Shown: positions 20,570-32,364 of the stretch, piece after piece
How positions within the stretch are numbered: position 1 is the first letter of the stretch
Layout: every line of letters begins with the position of its first letter
Assembly (NCBI GenBank): GCA_033064195.1
Contig: JARBJD010000424.1
Span: forward strand, 1-54,148
From: Blattamonas nauphoetae
Lineage: Eukaryota > Preaxostyla > Oxymonadida
Direction: 5' to 3'
DNA length: 54,148 nucleotides
Notes under the pieces: model-generated
Seen by the model: only the letters and a program-made list of their open reading frames with translations
What the model was told of the DNA's origin: nothing
The model's database searches: none
Made by a program: the position numbers and the translations under genes

Positions 20570-22763
20570 ATGAACCTAAAACTTTCCCCAACAGCTCTTC
20601 CTCTCTCACTAACATCCGATTCTCTCCAATCTGAATCCACCCCCAGCAGTTCAGTCTCTCAAACACCTCCCATTCTGCAGGAGAAAGAATACGTTCCATC
20701 CAAAAGCATACTAGATGAAATGTTTGCCGAACACAATCTCATGCCAAATGAAGCAGGCAAGTCTGTGTGGGAAAATATTGGAGGAAAGGGCCTTATTTGT
20801 AAGGTCTGCAATCAGTGGATTCCTAAAAGAGATGGACATATGGACCATCTTATCCATACCCCGGTCCGTGTTGATGCTAAAAGGATCCTTTCACAACACG
20901 TCAAGACTCAAAGTCACTATTCATCGCTGGGAAAATTGATCATGCAAAAAGACAATCGAATAAGTAGGATGATGGAGGCAGTCGGCAAAAAGAAGGAAAA
21001 AACACTGACAGATCGAATCAATCAAATGCATTGGCTTATGAAAGAAGAAATTGCACTGTCCAAATTACCATCTTTGATCTCGCTCTGGAATAAAACATCT
21101 TTGGAGCTTGGGCAAACTGAACAACAATTCAAGTCGAGAGACGTCCAATTACGATTGACACGGTCCATCGGAGACATTCTCAATGTTGATGCACTTGAAA
21201 AACTTCGTTCAGCACCATGTTACTCGCTAATAGTCGATGAGGCGACAGATGTAATGCATCGGAGTCAACTGGCCATTATCGCTCAATATTGGGACGGGAA
21301 TGAGATACAATGTCATCTTCTTGGACTCAAACAAATGGGATCATCCGGATCCACGTCGGATGAGATCACTGGAGTGATTTTGGACCTCCTAAAAGAAAAC
21401 AAAATCGATCTTCAGAAAATGGTGGGATTCGCATCAGACGGTGCCAATACCATGATCGGGACCCACAATGGAGTTGCCTCACAACTCCGGAACCTCATTC
21501 CTGCCCTAATAACGACACATTGTGCTGCTCATCGTCTTGCCCTCCTGATCGTTGTTCACCTTCACCAAACGAAGGGCATATTCGGTGAATTAGTGAAACG
21601 AATCCGGCAAACTTTCGAATACATTTCGCATCATTCCAAAAGAAAAGCCAGATTTGAAGAAATCCAGAAGAACGAACCAGGACAACATCATGCTCTGGCG
21701 GATGTTGTTGTCACTCGTTGGCTAAGTCTTTCCAAATGCGTCTCGCTTCTTCCTCAATGAATTCAGATCTATTATCCTTCTTCTTGACGAACCTCAATTT
21801 TGTGGGGATGACAGAGGGAAGGAATTGAGAAATGGGTTGTCTTGGAGTTTCATTGCTGATATGTGCATTCTCGATTCCCTCCTTCAAACACTCTCACTCG
21901 TCTCTCGCGAAATGCAGAGCAAAACTTTTGATTTATGGCAGCTCCACAACATCATTATCGATTCTTCCTCCGCGCTACGGGAGACAAAGGCTGTAAGATC
22001 GTATCAAAAACTTTAAGAGAGAAGCGAATTCAATATGCAGGACTTCTACCGCATTTCGATGAAAACATTAACAAACAACAGGAGGAGCGAGCCACAATAC
22101 TCTTCGACAACGTCCTTCAACAAATGGTGGACAGGTTCCCACCAACTACCGATTTGATTGGCTTTGAGTTTCTACAACTCGGACAATCACAAGGAATGAA
22201 CCGTGACTATACAAAAACGTTGGGCGTCTCTTCAACAAATTTAGGATCCTCTTTCCACAGACGATAACACAAAGAAATGCCGAAGCAGAATGGACAGTAT
22301 TCGTTCAAACTCTCGCACGATCCGGCAAAGGACAACCTCCGAGAAAGAACTTGCACAATTCATCACTATGGACATGGAAATCAAGAGAAATTATCCTATC
22401 ATTACAACTCTTGCAATCATTTATCGAACCGTCCCGACAACCAGTGTATCCGCAGAAAGACTGTTCGCAGCCATGAAAAGAGTGAAAACAAGATTGCGAA
22501 ACCGACTGCAAGAACAAAATTTGAATGCCATCCTCAGAGCCGTGTGTGGGCCGGAGACGCTCACCGCAGAGCAAGTCTCCCGAGTGGCTACCCGTTTTCA
22601 AGAGCTAGAAAGTGCACTGAAGAAGGAGGGGAAACAGGAATTGTCTCTGAGTCATGCGTCAAGTCTTGGTTCAGTCGCACCCGAGGTCGATTCAGACGAT
22701 GCAGAAGATAGTGATGATGACGTTTGGTACCAAGGAGATGACTCCACGGAGTGGGAATTCTAA
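20570..22763 (+). pseudogene. hAT transposase, frame-broken
   Basis: The first frame (396 codons) has a BED/TTF-type zinc finger (CKVC...H...H around residues 75-120), the first catalytic Asp in SLIVDEATD, the second in GFASDGAN and the family's HCAAHRL motif. After the stop at about 21,758 the same protein continues in further frames (ELRNGLSWSF..., QYAGLLPHFDENI...), and the frame at 22,290-22,763 holds the C-terminal dimerisation region TTSVSAERLFAAMKRVKTRL and an acidic tail. At least three frame changes break it, so the element cannot move by itself. The family is a plain hAT of the zinc-finger/DUF4371-like type. Confidence 0.9.
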
Positions 22764-22819
22764 CTTTTCATTGCTATCATCTCATTTCAACAACAAAGTG
22801 GTAAATTTCGTTCAGAATT

Positions 22820-22827
22820 GTGATTTC
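22820..22827. repeat. Target site duplication, left copy, of the nested element
   Basis: GTGATTTC, repeated exactly at 24,789-24,796, inside hAT-1. Confidence 0.9.
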
Positions 22828-24788
22828 TAGGCTTGTCTGACCGGCACTGACCGGTCAGTTTTCACCGAAAAGTACTGACGGTCACTGACCGGAGAAATAT
22901 CAGAAACCATAATCCAAAGTTACCATTTCTCCGGAGTGGAAAAATATTAAGTTGAAAAGAGAATGAGTTTCAGTGTCTTTTCTTCTAGATTTGATTTGAT
23001 TATATCCTTTTTATTGTTATTCAGCTGTTTCAGATTCTTTTTCGTCTGATGACACCGATCGAACCCATACAGTCACGAACTTCAATCTCAAACAGCAGAG
23101 ATGTGACAACATCTGCACCTTTGCAAAAGCTTCCCAGCTTCACACACATCAGTATCGTTTTGAGAACAAAAGAAAGGGGTTTGGGTTGGTTTTCTCCAAC
23201 CTTAAAGATGAAAACACTCTCAGAAAGGATCTCCATCCAGATGGTGAATTGAAAGATATCACATCAACCAAGAAAGCGCCGGAAGTGAAAAGAAATGTGG
23301 AAAGTGAAATTGTTGTCACCTTGTTTCTCAGAATCATGTTGTTTATTGTGGACGAAGGATTTGACAGACTGTCGCACTTGTGCGTTCTGTCACTGTTTAC
23401 GCGACAGCAAGGGTTCCTTTTCGCTCTGATTGTGCGATTGGACAATCGTGCTGACTTTAGCGGATGGATGAGTTGGAAACAACGATGATCAAGAAATCAT
23501 CTCGAAGAATGAGGGAGGGTCCCTTTCGCTGAGCTATTTTGTGTTTGTGCCATCTCAGTAAGCGAGTGCTGTGAAGCAGAATGGTGTATTTCTGTTGATA
23601 GCATCGTGTGTGTCCCGTGGAGAGGATTAAATTGGCAAGATTGTGTCGATCGTGGTGGAGGTGAGGGCAGGATCAGGAAACCAGAGAATGAGGTTTTCTC
23701 TTCGTTCTAGCAGTAAGGAGGACACTCCATTGATTGCTTGTACGCGATGTCGAAGCGGGAAATGGTGAGGTGCTCGCTTCTTTGGCTGAATGGGGACACA
23801 GACAGTGAGATTTAGTTTGCTTGAAGTTCGTCGGAAGGAGATATGATGCTGACGGTGGTGAGAATGGAGTGGGGGAGGGAGAGAGGGGAGTGAATTGAGA
23901 GGCGTTTCCATTTCGAATGTGATCTCGATCAGTCTGGTCTTCTCCTTGAAGATCATGTTAACTTTTCAGCGATATCTCTTTTTTGTTGGTGCCGTGTCGA
24001 TGTGGTCGCTGTCGCCTCCCCTTCCGTCGTCGTTGAGCATCACTGAATCGCCACGGAGTGCAGCTTGGGGAGACACAACAACAGAACCCATCCACCATCC
24101 AGAATCGATTGTGGTGGATGGAGTGAATGGGAAGGACGAGTCGCTGTGCTGGGTGTCGGCAAGTGAGTGTGGATCGGTGAGTGGTTTGAGTGTTCGTCTT
24201 CCCGCACAATGTGAACGGTCGCTTTTGATGAAAACCGGAACGATGAGCGAATGCACTCCGCAGCATGCTGGAAACACAATCGAGATTGCTGGAGAAGGAA
24301 AGGCTCTGTCGATTCTGGAATCCTCTCAAGTAGATTCACTCCTTTCGATGTCGTCAGAAACTGTCTCGATTGAGGATGTTGGATTCACTCAGCATTCGTT
24401 GCTGTTGAGCAGATATCGTTTAGAATCACTGCTCATTCTTATTTAGAATGAATCAATAGAGAACCTTCCGAGATCTTTTCTGAAGAGAATTGAGAACAAA
24501 ACAGAAAAAGTGATAAAGAATCATACCAAGTACCTTTGTTCCGCAGAATAGTACAAAACGAGGCGATGATGATCTGGACAGGCACAAGGATCATGAAAGT
24601 GAGACGAATCGTACAAATAAGTGAAAAAAGGCTATCACACGGCTTCAGTACACAAATCATGACATTACTAACTGATTTCTTGCCTGTTTCCCTTAAATAT
24701 TAAGTATTGTATGGAGAGGTGAGATCTTCCCCTTTGAAAAATTGTCCACTGACACTGACCGCCACTTTCGGCCGGTCAGACAAGCCTA
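22828..24788 (+). mobile_element. Nested 1.96-kb non-autonomous hAT-like element carrying a host gene fragment (Pack-type)
   Basis: The terminal inverted repeats are TAGGCTTGTCTGACCGGC and its complement, and an exact 8-bp duplication of hAT-1 sequence flanks them. The ends also carry repeated CACTGACCGGTC-like units (22,843-22,893 and 24,749-24,775). There is no recognisable transposase. The interior holds a signal-peptide-bearing surface-protein fragment (23,955-24,446) and an unidentified 100-codon frame at 23,186-23,488 (...LFLRIMLFIVDEGFDRLSH...), perhaps a second captured piece. It must have been mobilised in trans, presumably by another hAT transposase. Confidence 0.85.
23955..24446 (+). 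pseudogene. Captured 5' fragment of a surface-protein gene inside the nested transposon
   Basis: The ATG at 23,955 opens a strong signal peptide (MLTFQRYLFFVGAVSMWS). It leads into VVDGVNGKDESLCW followed by a Cys-containing stretch and TIEIAGEGKALSILESS...SIEDVGF, the start of a beta-helix ectodomain like that of the neighbouring receptor family (compare the second helical stretch of B and C, where a Gly/Asp-rich loop with C...C is followed by short strands). The frame ends in transposon sequence after about 163 codons, so modules, membrane helix and tail are missing. If transcribed it would make a small secreted protein. Confidence 0.65.
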
Positions 24789-24893
24789 GTGATTTCGAAA
24801 AGAGCGACTTACTACTAAGTCATTTTTCCCTACTTCTTACTACTAAGTCATTTTTCCACGTCTTAAGACAACTCAAAGGGCCCGACAACCCTG

Positions 24894-24901
24894 CACCGAA
24901 T
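24894..24901. repeat. Target site duplication, right copy, of hAT-1
   Basis: CACCGAAT, identical to 20,425-20,432. Confidence 0.95.
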
Positions 24902-25291
24902 AATCTTCGAAAAGTACATGAACGGTTCTGTTGCTGCTTTCCCAAGTGATTTATCGGAGCCTGAACGAGATTCGAGAAACCATTCACCTTTATGGAGAGA
25001 GAGACGGATGAACTTGGATTTCGTGTGACCGAACTCTCGCTCCCACATCAACGCTCACATTACACAATCAATCGGTTCCAATCTACGTTCGCACACCATT
25101 CTTTCGATTGAGTTTTGAATATCGTCAGAACTCATCGGATTTCACCGTCTCCTGGTTCGTGTCCTGGACGAGCTCGTTCCTGGATGCAGAAGCAAAGAAA
25201 GAAGCCCTGAAAGAACAGTCGGGATTCACACAGTTGAAGGAGAAGAAATTGAAAATGGGCTGCTGGATGATGCAAAGTTGGTAACGTGTCA
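24902..25291 (+). other. 5' flank of copy C with an open exon-like stretch
   Basis: From about 25,074 the flank matches those of copies A and B. Here the plus strand is open from about 25,008 to 25,281 and reads ...TPFFRLSFEYRQNSSDF...LDAEAKKEALKEQ..., ending just before the receptor ATG in a different frame. It is probably an exon remnant of another gene rather than part of the receptor. Confidence 0.5.
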
Positions 25292-28200
25292 ATGAACAGC
25301 ATCCTCGTCGTTCTCCAGATCCTCCTATCAGCTCAACATCAACATCAAACTGCCTCGTCCATCTTCACCTCACATGCCAACTCATTTCAGAAAAGTCAGA
25401 ACAATGAAGAAAGTCATCGACCTCACGAAATCCATCTCGATGATGATTTGGTGATTTCCTCCACGATCCAGATTCGCTCTGAGGGAATCTCGTTGAAGGG
25501 TGATGACACAACGCTGATGTTCCCACCGCTCCGTGAAGTACACTCCGAATCTCTTCCTTCATCGCAAGTTTACCATCGAACAAGAATCGACGCAGCAACT
25601 TCCCGAAAACGGAACATGGGATCTGGAACAACATCGAATTTCATGTTTGATGTTTGGAATAGCACGTTTTCTGCGAGTGGAGTGCATGTGATCTGCGATT
25701 CGGACAACGATGGCTTCTGCTTGGTTTCGAGCTCCATTGTTCACTTTTCATCCAGTTCGATCACATCAAATAGACTCTCATCTCCATTCATGATAAAAAT
25801 GTCTGATTGGACGAACGGGGGAGCGACAGTGGAGATTATTCTCTCATCGATCACTCACAACTCGAAGACTGACTTCCTGCCTCCTCTCAGCGGCCTTTTG
25901 CTCTCTTCGACATCACTACCCACCGAATGTCACAAAGACATTACTTCTGTCCCACCAAATCTGGAGACAAGAATCTCGATCTTTGGAACTGGTCTTCTCT
26001 TCGAATCGGGATCCTTCTCGTCAGGAACTGGTCCGCTCTTCTCGTTTGGCCTGACCGATCACGAATCGTCCCTGTCTGCCCTTCGGAACGATGTCGAAAT
26101 GGAGACCAGTCTCTCCTCGTCGTCCTTCGTCAACATGACATCCACGCATTGCTGCTCGTCGACTGGTCAGCTGTTCGGGAGCGAAGTTTCGCAACGAGTG
26201 ATCAGCTGTTCTCTCTCTCGCAGCTCGAACCACAACTCGGGGACGGGAATGCTGGACGCGAATGTGGGAGGGAATGTTGTTTGTGTGAACTCGTCTTTCT
26301 CGCACTGCATCCGCCAACCGAACGAAGCGAAAGAGTTCACAAACAAGAACATCACCCAAAGTATCATCGGTCGTCTGAACAACGTGCCATCCTCAGTCAC
26401 TTCTGTCTCGTACACACTCTGCACATTCGACACGATGACAGTGGCTGTGGGAGTTAGTCTGTATGGTGGGGCCGCGATCTGCCTCTATAATCCTTCATCC
26501 CTTCTCACCGTTGTTCAGTGCTTCTTCCACAAATGCAGCTGTACTGGAAACGCAGACGATGGAGGAGCGATCTGTGTTGTCTACCAAGCTTCACTGAAAC
26601 TCCCAGTCTCGATCTCTGATTCCTCATTCACCGAATGCACTGCTCTTGGAGGAGGGCATAGTTGTGGGGGAGCGGTGCTCATTCAACGCTCATCGTCGAT
26701 CATCATCGAGAACAGCTTCTTTGAACACTGTGAAGCGGAGTTAGAGGGTGCGATGTATCTCCATTCTTCTCCAATCACCATCTCCAACTGTGCATACGTG
26801 TTGTGTAAAAATGACAAAAGAACAGGTGCTCTCGGGCTTTATGGCACTTTTTCAGTTCAGATGACATCTGTGATCTTCAGAGATTGTTCGTCGACAACAA
26901 TGCCAGACGCAAGAGATGTTTGCTTCGAAAATCTGACATTGTCCCAGATCACATCGGAAATGATCAGATTCTGCGACTCGACATCCGGATCTCCGAACGT
27001 TTATTTCTTGAAGGAAAAGGTCTCAGACAGTTCTCTCGTTCCGCAGATCTCCTCAACCATCTCCATCACATCTCTGTCACTCGTCTTCGGTGAGACCCAA
27101 GCCGTCGTGACAGTCACAACAGAATCAGCGATCGAAGGCTCGATGGGCATCCTGCTGGATGGATCGAATGTGCCTCGACTCGTCCATGTTGTCTTCGGAA
27201 GCTCGTCCACTCCATCCTCGACAGCTCAAGCGACTGTCTCATCAGGAACGAATGGAATGCTGCCAAACGCGACTTATCTTCCTCGATCAGTCGCGGTTGT
27301 CGGACATATCGTCACACTCCTGTCATTTGTCAACAAGACAGAAACCACACTTCTCAACCCCAACACGACAGAGATCGTTGTTCGTGGAGAGGATCTGATG
27401 ACAGGAAGTTATTGGATGGAAGTGTGGAGGGAGTCGACAAAATGGAATATCTCGCTGGAATGGGAAGATTCGACGACTCTGAAAGGAACAGCACCTCTCT
27501 ACCCTTCCGACGCGGATGGAAGGCTGGATTGGTGGACAGAATTCGAAGTGAGGAGAGTTGTGTGGAAGGAAGGTGAACAAGCAGAAAAAGACGTGGCTTG
27601 TTATGGTCCGATCATATTCACAACACCCGTCGAACCAGCTCGGATTGAAGGAGTGGATTGTGATCTGAATGGAGCTCGAAGCATGGCTGTGGTGGAGTTG
27701 GAAGGAAGTAAATTGGTGTCTCTCGGACAGACAGTGGTGCTGTTGGGAGATTCTGGGGAAATCTCATCGTCTGGCCCGATCTTCGATGTGACATCGACTC
27801 AATGCTTTGTGAGCTTCTTGATTGGAGCAGAGGAGGACAGCACTCATGTGATTTTTGGAGGAAGGTACACAATTGTATCAGTTGGATCGGGTGACGATGA
27901 GATTGTCGTGAATGGGAATCTCTTCGTGGACATTCCTCTTGCTCCCACAATCACGAAGATCGTTGTTCCTGTGTCGACGTCGTCGTCGTCGTTCGTACTG
28001 TCAGTTGAAGGAACAGAACTTCCTTCTGGGTCGTCGTTTGAGGTGGTTCTGAACTCATCTCATTCGATCAGTGTGACATTCTCTTCCGACTCAGCTGGAA
28101 CATCCGGATCGATTGACATTGGGGGAGCAGAACAGTTGAAATACGAGACACAATACACTCTCTCGTCTGTGACTCGGAAAGTGGATGGGAAGGAAGACGA

Positions 28201-31200
28201 ACTAATTTTTTTCTCAGTTACTTCGTTCAAGACTCCTTCTGGACCGACTCTTTCCTCACTTTCATGCTCACTCGATCCGTCTGACGCAGATTTCTTCGTC
28301 CTCTCGCTGACCACCTCTCTGATGCCAGCGGAAGACTTCATGCTTGTCGTGACGAACACTGAATCCTCATCAGATATTGTGTCGATGACCGTTCCCTCGG
28401 CGTCGCTGGGATCTGGGTCATTTCGAGTTGAGGTGTACAACAAATCGGACTCTCTGCGATACGACTCGAGCTATTCAGTCTCTTCGATGACGAGCTCTGG
28501 CTCGTCAGTTGTGGCAGTTGTGTCTGCACCGGCATTTGTCACGCCAGGCTCGCCTGCTCGGATTGTGAAAGTGGAAAGTGAATTGGAAGGAGAATCAGAG
28601 AAATCGGCGATTGTGAAGATTTCTGGAGTCTCTTTGGTGGGAGGCAAGACTTACTCTCTCTCGCTCTCCCAAATCATCTCTGAACACCAGATGGGTGATG
28701 AGGAGGTGGAGATCAGCGGAACATTGAGTGGAGATTTGGACTCGACATCTCACACTCTGACATTTCTGATCTTCGACAATCCTGACTCTCCTCTCTCGTA
28801 TGACTGTTCGTATCGTGTGACTCGCTTCACTGTGCCAGGAATGCCGTCGAAAGTGAATCAAAATGTGAATTTCTCTATTCCTGATGAACCGCCTCGAATA
28901 TTGTCGATTGAGACGAAGAAATTGAACAAAGATCGAACGAAGATGGAAGTTGTGATGATCGGCCGAGCACTGAAATCTGGATTGGGGAAAGTTGGTTTGT
29001 TGGGCGAAGATGGCATCATCGACTCTGTGAATGAAGTGATTGTGATGAATGAGACTCACTGCACAGTTGACTTTTTTGCCGGAGAGGAAGAGGGAGAAGA
29101 CACAGCCAAATTTGGGGAAGAATACACTCTGCTTCGTTCAGCATCATCAACCAGTGGATTTCATGTTGAGCCCATCTCAGTGACCGTTCCCTGTCCTCCA
29201 AAAGTGACGAAGATGGACTTCTCATTCTCCAACTCACTCAACACAACCAGCCGAGTGTCGCTTTTTGGAACAGACCTCGTTGTTGGAAGTCTCGTTCGTG
29301 TGACTCTGAATTCGTCTCTCTCGTTCTCCGCCTCGATCACCTCCGAAACAGAAGGGCAGTCGGAAGAACTGCGGATTGGGTGGTCGGACTCGCTTCAGTA
29401 CGACACGAAATACGCGATCAGCTCGATGACTGCACTGGATGAGGAAGGATCCACATTGTTTGGCGATGAGGTTTCCGACACAACTGGATTGTCACCAACA
29501 GAGTTGTTCATCTTCAGCGATTCTGGGTCGTCGTGCGATGGGAGTGTGTTCTGTGGGGAGCGTTCTCGCGCTTGTGCGTCGATTGGAGTTGGATGGAGGA
29601 TTGTGGAAGGAGTTGGGATTGGTCGAGTGAGTTTTGGGATCATCGACTCGTCGTCTCTGTGGAGTGGGATTGTGGTTGATTGTGGGATGCATGTTCTGGT
29701 GACGAATGGAAGCCAGACTGAGCCGACTCTTCGCATTCCTTCATCTTCAACTTGGTCGAACGAAGACAACACAGCGCTGATTGTTGTTCGCGAGTCATTC
29801 TTCGAGATTCGTCATGTGAATGTTGTGATTGATTCTCAACCATCGTCGTTCAGTCTCGTCTCTTCGACAGACTCGACAATCGTTTTGAAGGACGCATCTC
29901 TACATGGAACAGCTCAACTGTCTTCATCAAGCGACGAAGATGTTTGCACCTGGTCAACTGGAGTTCTCATTCTGGAGAACAGCATCACGACGATCCAATC
30001 CACTCCCCTCACTCAACTGTCACAAGGAGCGATTAAAATGAAGAATGGTTCACTGACTCTGATTTCGCCGACTTTCTAGTACAATTCACCGAACTATTCT
30101 TCTTTCCCATCACTTCGACGGAACATCCGCTGTTCGGAGGGAGGAACAATCGAGATTGATGGAAGGATGAATGGGAATGGGTCGAACGATCACCCATCGG
30201 CGTGGATCTCTTCCGACGATTGCACGATCACTGGAGATGAAGGAATTGCGAGAGCTCCTTTCTTCGTCCCATCGCTCAACACAGAACAGACATCGGTGAA
30301 GCAGACATCAGACAAGATTACGATCTCGCTTGTTGGGACACTGTTGATTCCGTGTGGACTTGGAATTGAGATTCGAGAATGGGATGAGAAAGCGAAGGAA
30401 TATGGGAAGAGTGCGATCGCAGACCTGACCGAACTGAACACGACAGCGTTGACAGAAACAGGAGGATCTGTTGAACTTGTTGTGTCAGATTTGAAGAAAG
30501 AACTGGATTGGTCGTTGGAATGGCGAGGTCGGGTGTGTTTTGGGAAGAACGAGACGACTTCGAATGAGTTTGTTGTGAAAGTGAGTTCAGCGACAGCGAA
30601 GAAAGCGGAGGCGCTCGACACAGTTCGAAAGACACTTCCTTGGCTGATTCCTTTGGTTGTGGTTGTGTTTTGTGTGTTTGTGATTGTTGTGATTGTTGTT
30701 TGCTGTCGAATGCATCGCAAGAAGAACGAAGCCAAAAGTGCGAAAGTGAAGACAGAAGAGTTGGATGAACAGGAAGTGGGTGAGAAAGACGAGTCGATGG
30801 ATATTGAGAGGATGGATGGTCTGAATGGAGATCGGATTGTGGCGATCCGAGCGAAGAACACGAACGACATCATCCATCCCAACATGCCCACAACGATCGG
30901 GACGTGGCAGCTGGGTCGTTCGGTCGATATGAGGGAAGACCATCCGAACGGTGATGAGCCACAATTGATTGAACTTCGAGACACTGTTCGGTGTGATGGG
31001 ATGAAGACAGAAGTGGTGAGTGTGACGACGAACGACACTCTGTTCAACAGACTTCACCGCCAGCCGGAAAGACCGCTGGACAAGCCGCGACTGGTTCAGA
31101 TGCTGACACGTGGTCTGGCTCAGCTTGCTCGACAGAATCCGCACATGCCGCTGCTGACTCGACTGTCGCCGTTGTGGGTGTTTCTGGACAGTGACGACAC

Positions 31201-31744
31201 TCCGCTGTTCCAAGTGAAGGAAGTTGCGAAAGAGGCTGAGCCAAAAGTGGAAGCATCGGCGGAGTTTTTTCGTGAATCGTATTTGGCCTCGCTGAGCAAC
31301 CACACTCTCTCGTCAGATGATCATGGACAGGATGGCTCAATGAACAAGAATTCATTGATCATGGATTCGGCACTCCCGACAAAATTGGTGAAACACGACG
31401 AAGGAGCGCGATGGATGGCGCCAGAAGTGGTGGAGAAGAAAGGAGATGTGAACGAGTCGAAAGCGGCAGTTTTTAGTCTTGGCCTTATCTTGTGGGAAAT
31501 CGAGACTGGTTGTGTTCCGTTCGCTGAGCAGGATGGAGTGAATGCTCAGCGTCAAGTTGGAAGTGGGACGCTTCCAGGGATGGAGACGTGGACAGAGGAA
31601 TGGAAAGTGAGTCTGATCGGAACGTGTCTGAATTTGTCACCGTCGGACCGACCGACATTGGAGTGGATTGTGGAACATGTGAACTCGGAGTTGGGTGATG
31701 GGAAGGGCGGGACTGGCCAAGAACCGCATGGAATGGAATCATAA
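25292..31744 (+). CDS. Copy C: beta-helix / Ig-like receptor with pseudokinase tail, one in-frame TAG
   Basis: Inverted duplicate of B. ATG at 25,292, signal peptide MNSILVVLQILLSAQ, beta-helix ectodomain, Ig-like modules (FTTPVEPARIEGVDCDL, FVTPGSPARIVKVESEL), membrane helix near 30,641-30,706 and a tail ending TAA at 31,742-31,744. The reading frame is the same throughout apart from a TAG at 30,077-30,079, where B has TGG (Trp) in SPTFWNNSP. That stop lies outside the membrane, so without readthrough or correction it would yield a soluble ectodomain. The tail keeps RWMAPEVVEKK and DRPTLEWIVEHV but, as in B, lacks HRD and DFG. It differs from B most in the block around 26,640-27,035. It is either very recently inactivated or a gene making a secreted form. 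Confidence 0.85.
30077..30079 (+). other. In-frame TAG at a Trp position of copy C
   Basis: Codon TAG replaces the TGG of copy B in the sequence PTF-W-NNS. The frame is open on both sides for thousands of bases. Confidence 0.9.
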
Positions 31745-32335
31745 CCATCAATCTTTCGTTCGACTCATCTCGCGATGTCTTGTTTTCCTCCCCACATTCT
31801 CGACATTTGGTTATTTCAAAATCACTTCACTATTTTTGAGCTGACCAAACCGTCCACACATCCTCACCAGCATCAACCCTCACACGTCACACTCGCTCGA
31901 TCCTCTCGTTCGATCACACTTTAGTCATACTTCACTCAGATACGTTTGGATGCTGGCATTGTCGTGAATACGCACCTTGCTGTGTTCACAGTCAGCATAG
32001 ACCTCTTCATTCACACTATTCAACCAGTCCATTCACCATCTTTGCAGTGGTCTTCATTGTTTTCTGATGTGCTCTGTTTCTTCAGGATTTGAGATGTCTT
32101 TCTTCGTGTTTCCAAGTTGTTCTTTGCTTCGAATTGACACTAATCGGAATTTGTTTCCTTTTTCTGACTTCTCCCACTCTCACAACATCACTCTCCTCGC
32201 ATGTCTTCCACTTCCTCTCACATCGGCCACATCGTTTCATTTCATGTCTATTTCTCATCTCACCCTCAACTCCCTTTAAATTCGCTTCACTCCTCATCCT
32301 TTCTTTGTTTCGTTCCAGTCTCTGTTCTTTTTTGA
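31745..32335 (+). other. 3' flank of copy C, duplicated with copy B
   Basis: Matches the reverse complement of about 7,555-8,139 with scattered differences. Homology ends near 32,335, some 25 bases before the TIR element. No gene called. Confidence 0.75.
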
Positions 32336-32364
32336 GGAAATCATTGGTCGATTGGTGTATTATA

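Larger units (their letters stand above)
20433..24893 (+). mobile_element. hAT-1: 4.46-kb hAT DNA transposon with a second element nested inside
   Basis: The ends are CAGGGTTGTCGG and its complement, with a perfect 8-bp target duplication. Both subterminal regions carry repeats of (A)TGACTTAG / CTAAGTCAT, likely transposase binding sites. The element holds a broken transposase gene (20,570-22,763) and, 3' to it, a complete nested element (22,828-24,788). Without the nested insertion its own length would be about 2.5 kb. Confidence 0.93.

Noticed and set aside
30077-30079. TAG as a reassigned sense codon
   Set aside because: No known code reads TAG as Trp, and the 232-aa gene appears to end with TAG; a mutation or readthrough is more likely than reassignment.
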